The translations under genes were made by a program, and so were the position numbers. Positions 21,777 to 31,815 of a DNA stretch of 64,000 nucleotides are shown here, in pieces; position 1 is the first letter of the stretch; each line of letters starts with the position of its first letter. The notes beneath the pieces are model-generated. The model had not been told where the DNA came from and ran no database searches. It saw nothing but the letters and a program-made list of their open reading frames with translations. The stretch covers positions 208,059,384 through 208,123,383 of the forward strand of contig CM030364.1 of NCBI GenBank assembly GCA_017893485.1, read 5' to 3'. Source of the stretch: Hemerocallis citrina (lineage: Eukaryota > Streptophyta > Magnoliopsida > Asparagales > Asphodelaceae).

Positions 21777-22080
21777 GTGGGCTGTGATTAGAAAGAAAGG
21801 GCTGGAGTGGAGATCTGGAAACCCAAATAGAGACATCTCGTTTATTATAATCTACACTTATTGTTGAACCAACCCCCTCTTGCTGTTGTTGCTGATGTCT
21901 CTTTGTGTGCGTGTGTTGAAGAGAATGAAGGGATGAGAGAGAGTTGAGGAAAATGCCGCTATGTTAGCCTGGTGTATCCTCATTCTCTACCATCCCTCTT
22001 TCTGGCTCCATATATGGCTTCTATATTAAATTGGTTTCCTTCCACGATGACAGCCCGTAATACTACACTTGATATGAGCC
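21777..22080 (+). repeat. CACTA repeat R2, copy 1
   Basis: The sequence from GTGGGCTGTGATTAGAAAG through the CTGTTGTTGCTGATGTCTC stretch and the GATGAGAGAGAG stretch recurs at about 22428-22720 and 24757-25075. All three copies are in direct orientation inside the CACTA element. Confidence 0.75.
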
Positions 22081-22234
22081 CTGTTCATAGCTGCACCCTA
22101 TTGCATACTCACAAACAACTAATACGTGTCGTTCATGCATTGTATGACCAACCCCACTTTGGCACATAACATGGTATAGATGACATTGTATGACCTGTAA
22201 ACAAGGTTTGTTCAGCCGTGTTGTTGTACTGATT

Positions 22235-22400
22235 TGGAGGATTTTGGTATGCTAGCAGCATACTTAGTTTGGAAGTGAACCCATTTTGGTTAAAAAATCA
22301 TGCCAAAGATAGCAATCAGATGCATGAAATCAGCTTCTTTAACAGTATATGAAAATGAAAATTTCCATAATCTAAGCATATATGTTTCTTTAACAGTGAC
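22235..22400 (-). repeat. Inverted partial copy of the CACTA ~306-bp repeat
   Basis: This stretch reads as the reverse complement of the repeat (GGAGGATTTTGG, then GCTAGCAGCATACTTAG, then AAATCAGCTTCTTTAACAG). It faces the direct array that begins at 22823 and could form a long hairpin with it. Confidence 0.75.
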
Positions 22401-22427
22401 TGTGAACAATTGTTCTTAATTGGGTTG

Positions 22428-22720
22428 TGATTAGAAAGAGACGAGTTGGAGTGGAGATCTGGAAACCCATATAGAGACATCTTGTTCATAATAATTTATT
22501 ATTATTGTTGTTCTTGTCGCTCTTGCTGTTGTTGCTGATGTCTCTATGTGTTCGTGTGCTGAAGGGAAAGAAGGGATGAGAGAGAGATGAGGAAAATGCT
22601 GCTATGTTAGCCTGGTGTATCCTCATTCTCTATCATTCCTCTTTCTGGCTTCTATATTTGGTTTCCTTCCACGATGACAATTCCTTAAAACTACACTTGA
22701 TATGAGCCCTATTCGCATTT
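22428..22720 (+). repeat. CACTA repeat R2, copy 2
   Basis: It matches copy 1 from GGGCTGTGATTAG... to GATATGAGCCC with small changes. It lies between the inverted fragment and the 306-bp array. Confidence 0.75.
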
Positions 22721-22822
22721 TTCTTCAATGAAGAATTGATCTATGACTACAATCTCCATTCAAAACCCAATTGTTCTATATTTGGTTCCCTCTTGCTGTT
22801 GTTGCTGTTGTTGCTGATGTCT

Positions 22823-24700
22823 CATCTTCTTTTACTGTTAGTGAAGCTTATTTTCATGCATCTGATTGTCATCTTGGCATGTTTTTTTGACCAAAATGGG
22901 TTCACTGTGAACTGAGGATGCTATAGCTGTATGCCAAAACCCTCCGGATATGCACAACAATTGGGTTTTAGATTTAGTTGGGCTAAAGAAGTAGTAGAGC
23001 AACATATAAACTCAGATAATGGAAATTTTCATTTTAAGATACTGTTAAAGTAACCTATTTGCCATCTTTGGCATGATTTTTTAACCAAAAATGGGTTCAC
23101 TTCCAAACTAAGTATGCTGCTAGCATCCCCATCTTCTTTTACTGTTAATGAAGCTTATCTCATGCATCTGATTGTCATCTTGGCATGTTTTTTTGACCAA
23201 AATGGGTTCACTGTGAAATAAGCTTTAGATTATGCCAAAATCCTCCGGATATGCACAACAATTGGGTTTTAGATTTAGTTGGGCACAGTGAATTAGTAGA
23301 GCAACATATAAGCTCAGATAATGGAAATTTTCATTTTCAGATACTGTTAAAGTAACCTGATTGCCATCTTCGGCATGATTTTTTAACCAAAAATGGGTAC
23401 ACTTCCAAACTAAGTATGCTGCTAGCATCCTCATCTTCTTTTACTGTTAGTGAAGCTTATTTTCATGCATCTGATTGTCATCTTGGCATGTTTTTTTGAC
23501 CAAAATGGGTTCACTGTGAACTGAGGATGCTATAGGTACGTATGCAAAAATCATCCGGATATGCACAACAATTGGGTTTTAGATTTAGTTGGGCTAAAGA
23601 AGTAGTAGAGCAACATATAAGCTCAGATAATGGAAATTTTCATTTTAAGATACTGTTAAAGTTACCAGTTTGCCCTCGTTGGCATGATTTTTTAACAAAA
23701 AATGGGTTCACTTCCAAACTAAGTATGCTGCTAGCATGCCCATTTTCTTTCACTGTTAATGAAGCTGATTTCATGCATCTGATTGTCTTCTTGGCATGTT
23801 TTTTTGACCAAAATGGGTTCACTGTGAACTGAGGATGCTATAGCTGTATGCCAAAATCCTCCGGATATGCACAACAATTGGGTTTTAGATTTAGTTGGGC
23901 TAAAGAAGTAGTAGAGCGACATATAAGCTCAGATAATGGAAATTTTCATTTTAAGATACTGTTAAAGTAACCTGATTGCCATCTTAGGCATGATTTTTTA
24001 ACCAAAAATGGGTTCACTTCCAAACTATGTATGCTGCTAGCATCCCCAGTTTCTCTCACTGTTAATGAAGCTGATTTCTTGCATCTGATTGTCTTCTTGG
24101 CATGTTTTTTTAACCAAAATGGGTTCACTGTGAACTGAGGATGCTATAGCTGTATGCCAAAATCCTCCGGATATGCACAACAATTGGGTTTTAGATTTAG
24201 TTGGGCTAAAGAAGTAGTAGAGCAACATATAAGCTCAGATAATGGAAATTTTCATTTTCAGATACTGTTAAAGTAACCTGATTGCCATCTTTGGCATGAT
24301 TTTTTAACATAAAATGGGTATACTTCCAAACTAAGTATGCTGCTAGCATCCTCATCTTCTTTTACTGTTAATGAAGCTTATTTCATGCATCTGATTGTCA
24401 TCTTGGCATGTTTTTTTGACCAAAATGGGTTCACTGTGAACTGAGGATGCTATAGGTACGTATGCCAAAATCCTCCGGATATGCACAACAATTGGGTTTT
24501 AGATTTAGTTGGGCACAATGAATTAGTAGAGCAACATATAAGCTCAGATAATGGAAATTTTCATTTTCAGATACTGTTAATGAAGCTGATTGCCATCTTT
24601 GGCATGATTTTTTAACAAAAAATGGGTTCACTTCCGAACTAAGTATGCTGCTAGCATCCTCATTTTCTTTCACTGTTAATGAAGCTCATTTCATTAAGAT
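22823..24700 (+). repeat. CACTA ~306-bp tandem array, right block (six units)
   Basis: Unit starts (CATCTTCTTTTACTG or variants) lie at about 22823, 23130, 23432, 23741, 24047, 24353 and 24661, giving lengths of 307, 302, 309, 306, 306 and 308 bp. Each unit has two diverged halves: both contain an ACTGTTA...GAAGC or ACTGTTAAAG start, a CATCTT-GGCATG core and AAATGGGTTCACT. The monomer was therefore probably ~150 bp originally. Short open frames on both strands here are repeat-derived. Confidence 0.93.
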
Positions 24701-24756
24701 CCAGGATGGCAAATTTTGATTGGGCTGTGATTGGATTGTTTAGTGGCTGTTGTCTA

Positions 24757-25140
24757 TGTTCTTACTTGGGCTGTGATTAGAAAGAGAGGGCTCGAGTGGA
24801 GATCTGGAAACCCATATAGAGACATCTTGTTCATAATAATTTATTATTGTTGTTGTTCTTGTCGCTCTTGCTGTTGTTGCTGATGTCTCTTTGTGTTCGT
24901 GTGCTGAAGGGAAACAAGGGATGAGAGAGAGATGAGGAAAATGCCGCTATGTTAGCCTGGTGTATCCAAAGTCTCTACCATTCTTCTTTCTGTTTCCATT
25001 TCTGGCTTCTATATTTGGTTTCCTTCCACGATGACAGTTCCCTAAAAATACACTTGATATAAGCCCTATCTTATTTTTCTTATTTTTCTTATATTTGGTT
25101 TCCGTCCACGATGACAGTTTCATGGATTGTCTGAACAATC
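24757..25140 (+). repeat. CACTA repeat R2, copy 3
   Basis: The third direct copy of R2 immediately follows the 306-bp array and runs into a duplicated TTTGGTTTCC-TCCACGATGACAGTT stretch. Confidence 0.7.
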
Positions 25141-25954
25141 CATGAAAGACATGCCTAGATACTGAATTTTCATTTGTTTTACTGTTTTAAATAGTGGATA
25201 TTCCCAATCAGAGGAGAATATAAAGGTTTCAAGTTAGATACTGAATTTTCATTTGTTTTGTTATTTTAAATATATTTAATAACAAAATTAAGTACTAGAT
25301 TTTTAGCATTGCAATGTAATTATTTTACCTCTGTATATATCATTAACAATTCCATTTGCAATTGGCACTTTGATCTTATAATTTAAGATACAGGTAGATC
25401 TTTTTGCAAGTTCAAAAAATATGTATATTCTGTATTGTGGTCTACTGTTGAATTAAACTATTGTTTTTTTTTTACAGAGCGGTCGCCCAGATGAGGAAAT
25501 TCTGATGATCAGAGCTGAAGCTACTTGAGGGGTATGAATCTGCGGTCCTCCTTGCTGTTCTTATGTCCTCCTTGCTGTATGGTTGTTGTTCTTATGTCCT
25601 CCTCCTTGCTGTTGTTATGTCAGACTGGGTTTTTTTTTATGAGAGTTATGTCAGACTTTTAATTTGGGATATTTTGGATATTTGTCAGACTGGTTTGTTT
25701 GGATATTTGGGATGTTAGTCCCTATATTAATTTGTTAATTATGACACTGTTAATTAATCAATGAATTTGGACGTTGATATGACACGTGTGAAACTTGATT
25801 ATCTTTAATTATTCTTGTGTTTGGTTGTGATTTGCGTAGTAATATGCAACGAAATTGGTTGAATCAGTTGTGAATTAGTTTATAGGTTTTGTAAATGAAA
25901 CTGTGAATTGAAATCGAACGGACAACCGGAGTATCGAAAATAAACGGGCATAGC
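25141..25954 (+). other. CACTA 3' region without recognised genes
   Basis: AT-rich sequence with repeated TTATGTCCTCCTTGCTGT phrases (25550-25620). Apart from the candidate last exon at 25478-25505 nothing coding is seen. Confidence 0.5.
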
Positions 25955-26480
25955 TAGACCGGCGTTTTAAAAAATGCCGGTCTATCTAATCAATTTGTTA
26001 GAGTGTGTGATATACCGGCGTTCCCACACACGCCGGTGAATGTCGTCAGCTGGTCAGCTGTAACGGCACCGACTAACACCGGTGTTTTTGGTCACGCCGG
26101 TGTTTGTAAGTAGGGAAAACCGGGCACTCATAAACGCACATACACCGGCGCTCTATGACCGTCGGTATACTTTCGTTCTACACCGGCGTTTATAGAAATG
26201 CTGGTGAATGTATAAATACCGGTGGTTTACGGCCGCCGGTGAATGCATATAGGGTGTAAAAGAACGGCACTCAGAGACCCACATACACCGGCGTTTGCTG
26301 ACCGTCGGTGTAGTTTTAACATTTACCGGCGTCCATTAAAACCGCCGGTGTATACCCCTTCCTTTCCGCGACGCTCGCTTCGGCGGCATTTGGACCGGCG
26401 CTATTATAAACGCCGGTGAAAGTTTCACCGGTGTAAAAAACGTCGGTAAAGACGTAAAAAAACGCCGGGAAACCGAGTAT
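25955..26480 (+). repeat. CACTA subterminal inverted-repeat cluster
   Basis: About ten pairs of ACCGGCG and CGCCGGT-type motifs (variants include CGTCGGT, ATGCCGG and GCTGGT) face each other across 6-12 bp and recur about every 45-60 bp. Each pair could fold into a small hairpin. In En/Spm such subterminal repeats bind the element-encoded TNPA protein; a similar role here is inferred. The region is far richer in CG and CHG sites than its surroundings. Confidence 0.88.
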
Positions 26481-26491
26481 CTTTTGTAGTG
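26481..26491 (+). repeat. CACTA right terminal inverted repeat
   Basis: CTTTTGTAGTG ends the element. The next base begins TCTCTCCCA, which matches the Copia-B LTR (position 42656 onward), so the boundary is exact. Confidence 0.92.
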
Positions 26492-26543
26492 TCTCTCCCA
26501 TTTTTAAACACTTCCTCCAACCACCTAAAATTTCCTTCCAACA
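26492..26543 (+). repeat. Copia-B 5' LTR, terminal 52 bp
   Basis: It matches the end of the 3' LTR (42656-42707) with one substitution and ends TTCCAACA. The rest of this LTR lies left of the CACTA element, outside the window. Confidence 0.93.
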
Positions 26544-26546
26544 AAG

Positions 26547-26558
26547 TGGTATCAGAGC
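26547..26558 (+). promoter_or_regulatory. Primer binding site (tRNA-iMet) of Copia-B
   Basis: TGGTATCAGAGC lies three bases after the LTR end, as in Copia-A and Gypsy-2. Confidence 0.95.
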
Positions 26559-26576
26559 TTGAAGATCCTCCTAGAG

Positions 26577-28435
26577 ATGGCGAATAGCGGTGTTCCCTTC
26601 CAAGTCCTGATGCTCACCAAGAGCAACTATGACAATTGGAGCTTAAGAATGATTGCTCTCCTTGGAGTACACGACGTGTGGGAGATGGTTGAGAAAGGTC
26701 TCACCGAACCGGAGAATGAAGGTAGTCTATTTCAAGCTGAAAGGGATAGTTTGAGAGACTCAAGGAAGAGAGACAAGAAGGCTCTTTGTCTAATCTATCA
26801 AGGATTAGATGAAGATACGTTCGAGAAGGTTTCGAGAGCAAAGTCAGCCAAGGAAGCATGGGAGAAACTTCGAACCTCATACAAGGGAGCCGATCAAGTC
26901 AAGAGAGTACGTCTTCAAACTTTAAGAGGAGATTTTGAAGCTTTGCATATGAAAGAAGGTGAGCTTGTCTCCGATAACTTCTCAAGAATTTTAACGGTTA
27001 CTAATAACCTAAAAAGAAACGGAGAGAAGTTAGATGATGTGAGAATTATGGAGAAGATTCTTAGATCTTTAGATCCAAAGTTCGAACACATTGTCGCCAT
27101 CATCGAAGAGACAAAAGACTTAGAGGCCATGACAATGGAGCAAATTCTCGGCTCGTTGCAAGCTTATGAAGAAAAGAAAAAGAAGAAGGAAGAGATCGTG
27201 GATCAAGCACTCAAGACGCGGGTTGATTCAACAAAAGAAGAAAGCGGTCGAAGCAAACAAAGACGAGGTTGCGGTCGAGAACGAGGTCGTGGACATGGAC
27301 ACGGACGAGGTTGGAGGCCCAATAACGACAACGACAACAACAACAACCAAAGAGGAGAAAGCTCAAGAAGAGGTCGTAGGAGAGGAAATTCAAAATCAAG
27401 GTATGACAAGTCATGCGTCAAATGCTACAATTGTGAGAAGGTTGGACATTATGCTTCAGAATGCAGAGCTCCTAGCAACAATAGAGTCGAAGAGAAGGCC
27501 AACTACGTTGAAGAAAGAAGTCAAGAAGATGGTACCTTACTGTTCGCTTACAAGGATAATGGAAGAGGCGTGGAGAATCAATGTTACCTAGACAGCAGTG
27601 CAAGCAACTATATGTGCAGAAGAAAAAGCATGTTTGTGGAGCTTGATGAATCGGTCAAGGGCAATGTAGCTGTCGGAGATGAATCAAAGGTGGCGGTGAA
27701 AGGTAAAGGAAATGTTCTAATCCGATTGAAGAATGGAGAGCACCAATTCATTTCAAATGTTTACTATGTGCCAAACATGAAGAGTAACATCTTGAGCCTA
27801 GGACAACTATTAGAGAAAGGTTATGATATTCGATTGAAAGATAGTAACCTTTCTATAAGAGACAATGCAAGCAACTTCATTGCTAAGGTGCCGATGTCAA
27901 GAAATAGAATGTTCGTGCTCAACATTCAAAATGATGTCGCACAATGTCTCAAGATGTGTTACAAAGATGTGTCTTGGCTTTGGCATCTTTGATTTGGGCA
28001 TCTCAATTTCGGAGGATTAGAGTTGCTATCCAAGAAGGAAATGGTAAGAGGATTACCTTTCATCAACCACCCCGATCAAGTGTGCGAAGGATGTCTACTT
28101 GGAAAGCAATTCAAAATGAGCTTTCCAAAGGAGTGGAACTCTAGAACTCAAAAGCAGTTGGAATTCATACACACGGACATGTGTGGTCCGATCAAGCCAA
28201 GATCACTTGGTAAGAGTAACTATTTCTTTCTCTTTATCGATGATTTTTCAAGAAAAACATGGGTATATTTTTTGAAGGAGAAATCAGAGGTGTTCGAGAA
28301 CTTCAAGAAGTTCAAAGCTCATGTGGAGAAGGAAAGTGGCCTTGTGAATGAAGCCATAAGATCCGACCGTGGAGGAGAGTTCACATCAAAAGAATTCCAA
28401 AAGTTTTGTGAAGATAATGGAATTCGACGACAACT
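26577..28435 (+). pseudogene. gag-pol: Copia-B gag-pol, 5' half (gag, protease, integrase N-terminal part)
   Basis: The start is taken at 26577 (MANSGVPFQVL), 19 bases after the primer site; an upstream in-frame ATG at 26559 overlaps that site's edge. Gag has the N-terminal YDNWSLRM motif, a basic/Asn-rich linker and a zinc knuckle CYNCEKVGHYASEC near residues 282-295. The protease active site reads LDSSASN where copia proteases have DSG, so a catalytic-loop Gly is replaced by Ser. An in-frame TGA at 27990-27992 falls where the family has Arg in the pre-integrase W-H-R-F-G-H region, consistent with CGA to TGA. The integrase zinc motif (CEGC) and the first two catalytic Asp (HTDMCGP, RSDRGGEF) follow before Gypsy-2 interrupts at 28436. 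Confidence 0.92.
28431..28435 (+). repeat. Gypsy-2 target-site duplication, left copy (CAACT)
   Basis: CAACT stands directly before the LTR and recurs at 40198-40202 directly after the other LTR. A 5-bp duplication is standard for LTR elements. Confidence 0.95.
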
Positions 28436-29996
28436 TGTAATGCCCCGAATTTCAAAAATACACTGAATTCGAGATTCCACAGGATCTTTACACTTCTTTC
28501 GTACAATTTTACAAGGAATTTAAAACTTTTCACATTACATCAGAGTTACATGGAAACTTTACACTTTACATTTAACAGCGGAAGCAAATTTACAACATTT
28601 AAATAAATGTACAATAACATTTGAATAATCAACATTTGAATAATCTCTAAGCATCTGTGCTTCTTTAATCTTTATCATGTCAATTACCCTACATACAAAA
28701 CTGTGGGTACGTCAGTTTATTCAACCGACGAACATTATACACGGCCATAATCTCTATGCCGGAAATAGTATAACTGATTTTTCATGTTTAACAAACACAA
28801 ACTTGTCACATATCAAACTAAAGGGAATACCCTAATGATGTCGTGTTGTGATTGTGCACTTAGTCCTTAATGCAATTATTTATATTACATGACACTAATG
28901 CACACTTGTTCGGATTCTATGCATCTCATACTACATAGGACCGAGGGCAAGCCTCTTAATCGTTCTTCATCTTGTAAAGTTCAATCCCTCGTCATGACTT
29001 AATCTACTACTGTAACTACGGTAAGTATCCTAGATGATCTATGAGTACAAGCTCGTGTACAGAAAACCTGGAGGGGAATCCCATGCCATGTCTTGATGCA
29101 TCAAGCATGCATTCTGTGGCAATTCAGCCTCCTTCATGGCACACGATCCTCTTGCAGTCACCAAACATCCCACAAGCGTCGCCAAGATCCCGATCCTTCT
29201 GGAGTAGTGCCCACGCCATGTCTTGACGCATCAAGCATGTATTCTGTGGATCACACCCACATCGTAGACTCAAGGCCCTCATACTTGTGTTTTTCTCTCA
29301 CTTTCATCACCTCTTCACTATGTACTAAATCCTTAAATTTAATGAAATCATGAACAAAATCAATCTCTTAGAGTTAGCCCTCTCACTACTACCGGTCTTA
29401 TTTCTTTCATTTCACAATGACCCAAACTGGTCTTTTCAATATCAATAATCATAATTCATCACTTTCACTTGCCGGTGTGAGTTTTGGCTCCACTCTAATT
29501 TTCAATTTCAATTCACAATTCATATGTTTGAGTTTTCATGCTCAATAACATTCTCTTTTCCAATCACATGATTTCTAAATTATTCATGAGTCCATAACCA
29601 TACATGGAATTCAATTATCATGCATGCATTTCATCAAATATTTATTTCCACATTAAAAATCATATCACCAATTATATGGTCAAAATGAATATTCACAACA
29701 CATAATTATCACACTATTCTTCTCTTCACTTCATATATTTTCTTTCTTATTTATATTTCCTTTCTAGCACTTTATTTTAAGTTCTTTTGCAAAATACAAC
29801 TTTCACCAAAATATAAGTGTAGAACCAAAGTTCCAATTACACTTTTGTTCTCAAAAATATACTCTATTTCATTTTAATAAATCCCAATTTATTTTTCATA
29901 AGTCCCACGAAATTTTAGAATAATAATAATATTTTTTTCATAATTTTTAAACATCAAAAACCATCAAAAATCATTTTTTCCAAAAAGTTTAATACT

Positions 29997-30070
29997 GGTC
30001 GAGACTAGGATTCGAACAAATAACCACAGAGAAACAAGCCGCACGCTCTGGCCACTAGGCCGATCGCACC
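29997..30070 (-). other. tRNA-like sequence TL1 in the Gypsy-2 3' LTR
   Basis: Read on the minus strand this 74-bp block has a GGCCTAGTGGCCAGAGC A-box-like part and a GTTCGAATCC B-box-like part at tRNA spacing. The acceptor arms pair poorly, so it is not a functional tRNA. It is in the element's sense orientation. Confidence 0.55.
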
Positions 30071-30151
30071 AATCGATATAAAGGGGATTAAGAGCTTTAA
30101 ATGCTCTCGGTTGAAGCTTAATTAATTTTTTAAATGCGCAACAAAATATAT

Positions 30152-30242
30152 GGTGCTAACAAGAATCGAACCATCGACTTGTGAGAACCCAACCGCACAC
30201 TGTAGCGATTAGAAGCCTCCCGACCACTTGAGCTATAGGCTC
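30152..30242 (-). other. tRNA-like sequence TL2 in the Gypsy-2 3' LTR
   Basis: On the minus strand it has TATAGCTCAAGTGGT (A-box-like) and GGTTCGATTCT (B-box-like), about 60 bp apart, the layout of a Pol III internal promoter with a long variable arm. Acceptor pairing is weak. Confidence 0.5.
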
Positions 30243-31141
30243 AAGTTGTCTCAATACAACTTGCATTTTAATTAAATCAACCCTCTGTCTAATAGCACAT
30301 TTCGATGTTTCAAAATCTCTCATTTGAGTTTTGCTTTTACTAAACTTACTGTAAATTTCCAGATTAATTATTCCCATAATAATTTATACTCCAGTAATTT
30401 AAAAATAATTTTTCCAATAATTAAACACATATTTTGCATACAATTAGTTTAAATTGTATGCTACTACTACCACATTTCTTTTTTGACATTTTTATCTAAC
30501 TTAACATCAATATTCTCTATATCAATTTCCTGTTTATATTCATTTCACAAACCCACAAATCATATTTTAAGTCATTCATTACAACACTATCACAAAAGGT
30601 TCATTCAAGCACATAAAACAATATTTTCATCTACTAACATTTGCATTTAGTTTTTGATGCTAACAATGAATTTTTCTTCAAGCAATCCATAGCTATAATT
30701 ATTTTACACACAACATAAGTTTGATGATGGAACCACATACAAGCTGTTTATCAACATTCCAATCAACTAATAAGCCGTTTTTCCAATTAAAATGTACTCT
30801 TATTAATCTTTTTCATGCATTAATATTTCAATTCAATCTTAGCATGCTTTCTAATTAGAAACATGGAAAATAACCCACCTTAATTTGGAGAGAAGACAAA
30901 TTGCAACACCTCCTAAACAAGAGTCCTTGCCAAAAGAGCGTTCCTCCTCCTCCTCGATGTGTACCCAAGCCTTCAAAGATGCCAACCCGAGCCTCCCTAG
31001 TGATGCCGGCCTTCCCTTTCTTGGTGCAAACACAACTCACAACTCTCAATCTTTTAACTCACTTACTGTACTACTAACAATGTATTTTATACTATAGGTT
31101 GTGGAGAAATAAAGAGCACAAAATAACTAGGCTAGGGGGGG

Positions 31142-31149
31142 TATTTATA
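31142..31149 (-). promoter_or_regulatory. TATA box, Gypsy-2 3' LTR
   Basis: TATAAATA on the minus strand, followed by CCCCC as in the Gypsy-1 LTR. Confidence 0.65.
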
Positions 31150-31320
31150 CTAAAATTTGGAGTGAATGGAAGGCTATGATCAAACTAGGAGTTAGAAATA
31201 AAAGGCTAGGATTCAAGGGAGAGTTATGGTAACCAACCATGATCAAACAACTACCACCCATAACTCCACTCATATTTCCCTTTTCCCTCCATGTCAAAAC
31301 CGGCCTCACATGGTGCATTT

Positions 31321-31350
31321 GCACGTGTACGTGCAATGCACGTGCATGCA
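31321..31350 (-). promoter_or_regulatory. G-box cluster, Gypsy-2 3' LTR
   Basis: Two CACGTG cores and a TACGTG core lie within 30 bp, about 170-200 bp upstream of the TATA box in element orientation. The second copy is at 39797-39826. Confidence 0.45.
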
Positions 31351-31718
31351 TTAGTCCTCCATTTTAAAAAAAGTTGTACATTATATTTTCTATAAAAATA
31401 ATCTTTAAAAGATGTTCTACATTACAAGTTGTAATTAAAATAGAAATAACTCATGGGCTTTAATTAATGGGCCAAAATAATAGTCTTATAAAAATAAATT
31501 AAATAAATTAGATTTGGGCTAGAAAGAAAGGCTTATGTTTATTTGAAGAAAAATGGGCCTTTAAAAAATATAATTAAAGAGCACATATACATATATATAT
31601 ACATATACTCACCATCCATAATGAAAATAATTATAAGATTTCACACTGCAAAAAAATTACACGTGCACACTACCTGCAAAATTAAATAATTTTCATAAAT
31701 GAAAATCGGGGCATTACA

Positions 31719-31731
31719 ACACTCCCTCCTT
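31719..31731 (-). promoter_or_regulatory. Polypurine tract of Gypsy-2
   Basis: AAGGAGGGAGTGT on the minus strand abuts the 3' LTR, matching the Gypsy-1 tract except for the last base. Confidence 0.88.
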
Positions 31732-31815
31732 AGAATAGTTCCATCCCCGGAACTACAGTCAAGAGCGAGAAACAAAACACTCACAATAAGCACAAGAAAA
31801 AATACACAGTACAAA

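Larger units (their letters stand above)
21521..25505 (+). pseudogene. Possible remnant of the second (TNPA-like) CACTA gene
   Basis: An ATG at 21521 opens 44 codons of polar sequence (MPRHGKRININDGNE...) that end at a good donor (CG/GTAAGT, 21655). A matching acceptor (TTTACAG/AGCGG, 25478) would add only nine codons before TGA at 25503-25505. The intervening ~3.8 kb is entirely repeats. CACTA elements usually encode a second DNA-binding protein in this position, so this may be its first and last exons with the middle replaced by repeat arrays. No conserved domain is recognisable and the assignment rests on position and splice signals. Confidence 0.3.
1..26491 (+). mobile_element. CACTA (En/Spm) transposon, right portion, with two nested retrotransposons
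   Basis: The right terminus reads TTTTGTAGTG at 26482-26491, the reverse complement of the CACTACAAAA end typical of CACTA elements. Just inside it lie many ACCGGCG/CGCCGGT inverted pairs, which fits subterminal transposase-binding repeats. A TNP2-type transposase gene lies at 17401-21168. The same ~306-bp repeat family occurs on both sides of Gypsy-1/Copia-A and of the transposase gene, so 5907-6864 and 16794-26491 are parts of one element. No left CACTA terminus was found, so the element should begin left of the window, beyond Gypsy-1. It is inserted in the 5' LTR of Copia-B. The expected 3-bp duplication cannot be confirmed with one end missing. Confidence 0.8.
28436..31718 (-). repeat. 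Gypsy-2 3' LTR (3283 bp)
   Basis: On the plus strand it begins TGTAATGCCCCG and ends GGGGCATTACA. It includes two tRNA-like blocks (29997-30070 and 30152-30242), a TATA box (31142-31149), a CACGTG cluster (31321-31350) and the hairpin direct repeats near 29080-29250. It lacks the GTCGAC array of the Gypsy-1 LTR. Confidence 0.95.

Noticed and set aside
22823..24700. Possible CRISPR-like or centromeric satellite array
   Set aside because: The 306-bp units lie within a CACTA element, recur beside it at 5907-6864, and have no short-repeat/spacer pattern. Centromeric identity has no support here.
27166..27591. 141-codon frame within Copia-B gag
   Set aside because: It is an alternate-frame shadow of the basic, Asn/Gly-rich gag linker and zinc knuckle.
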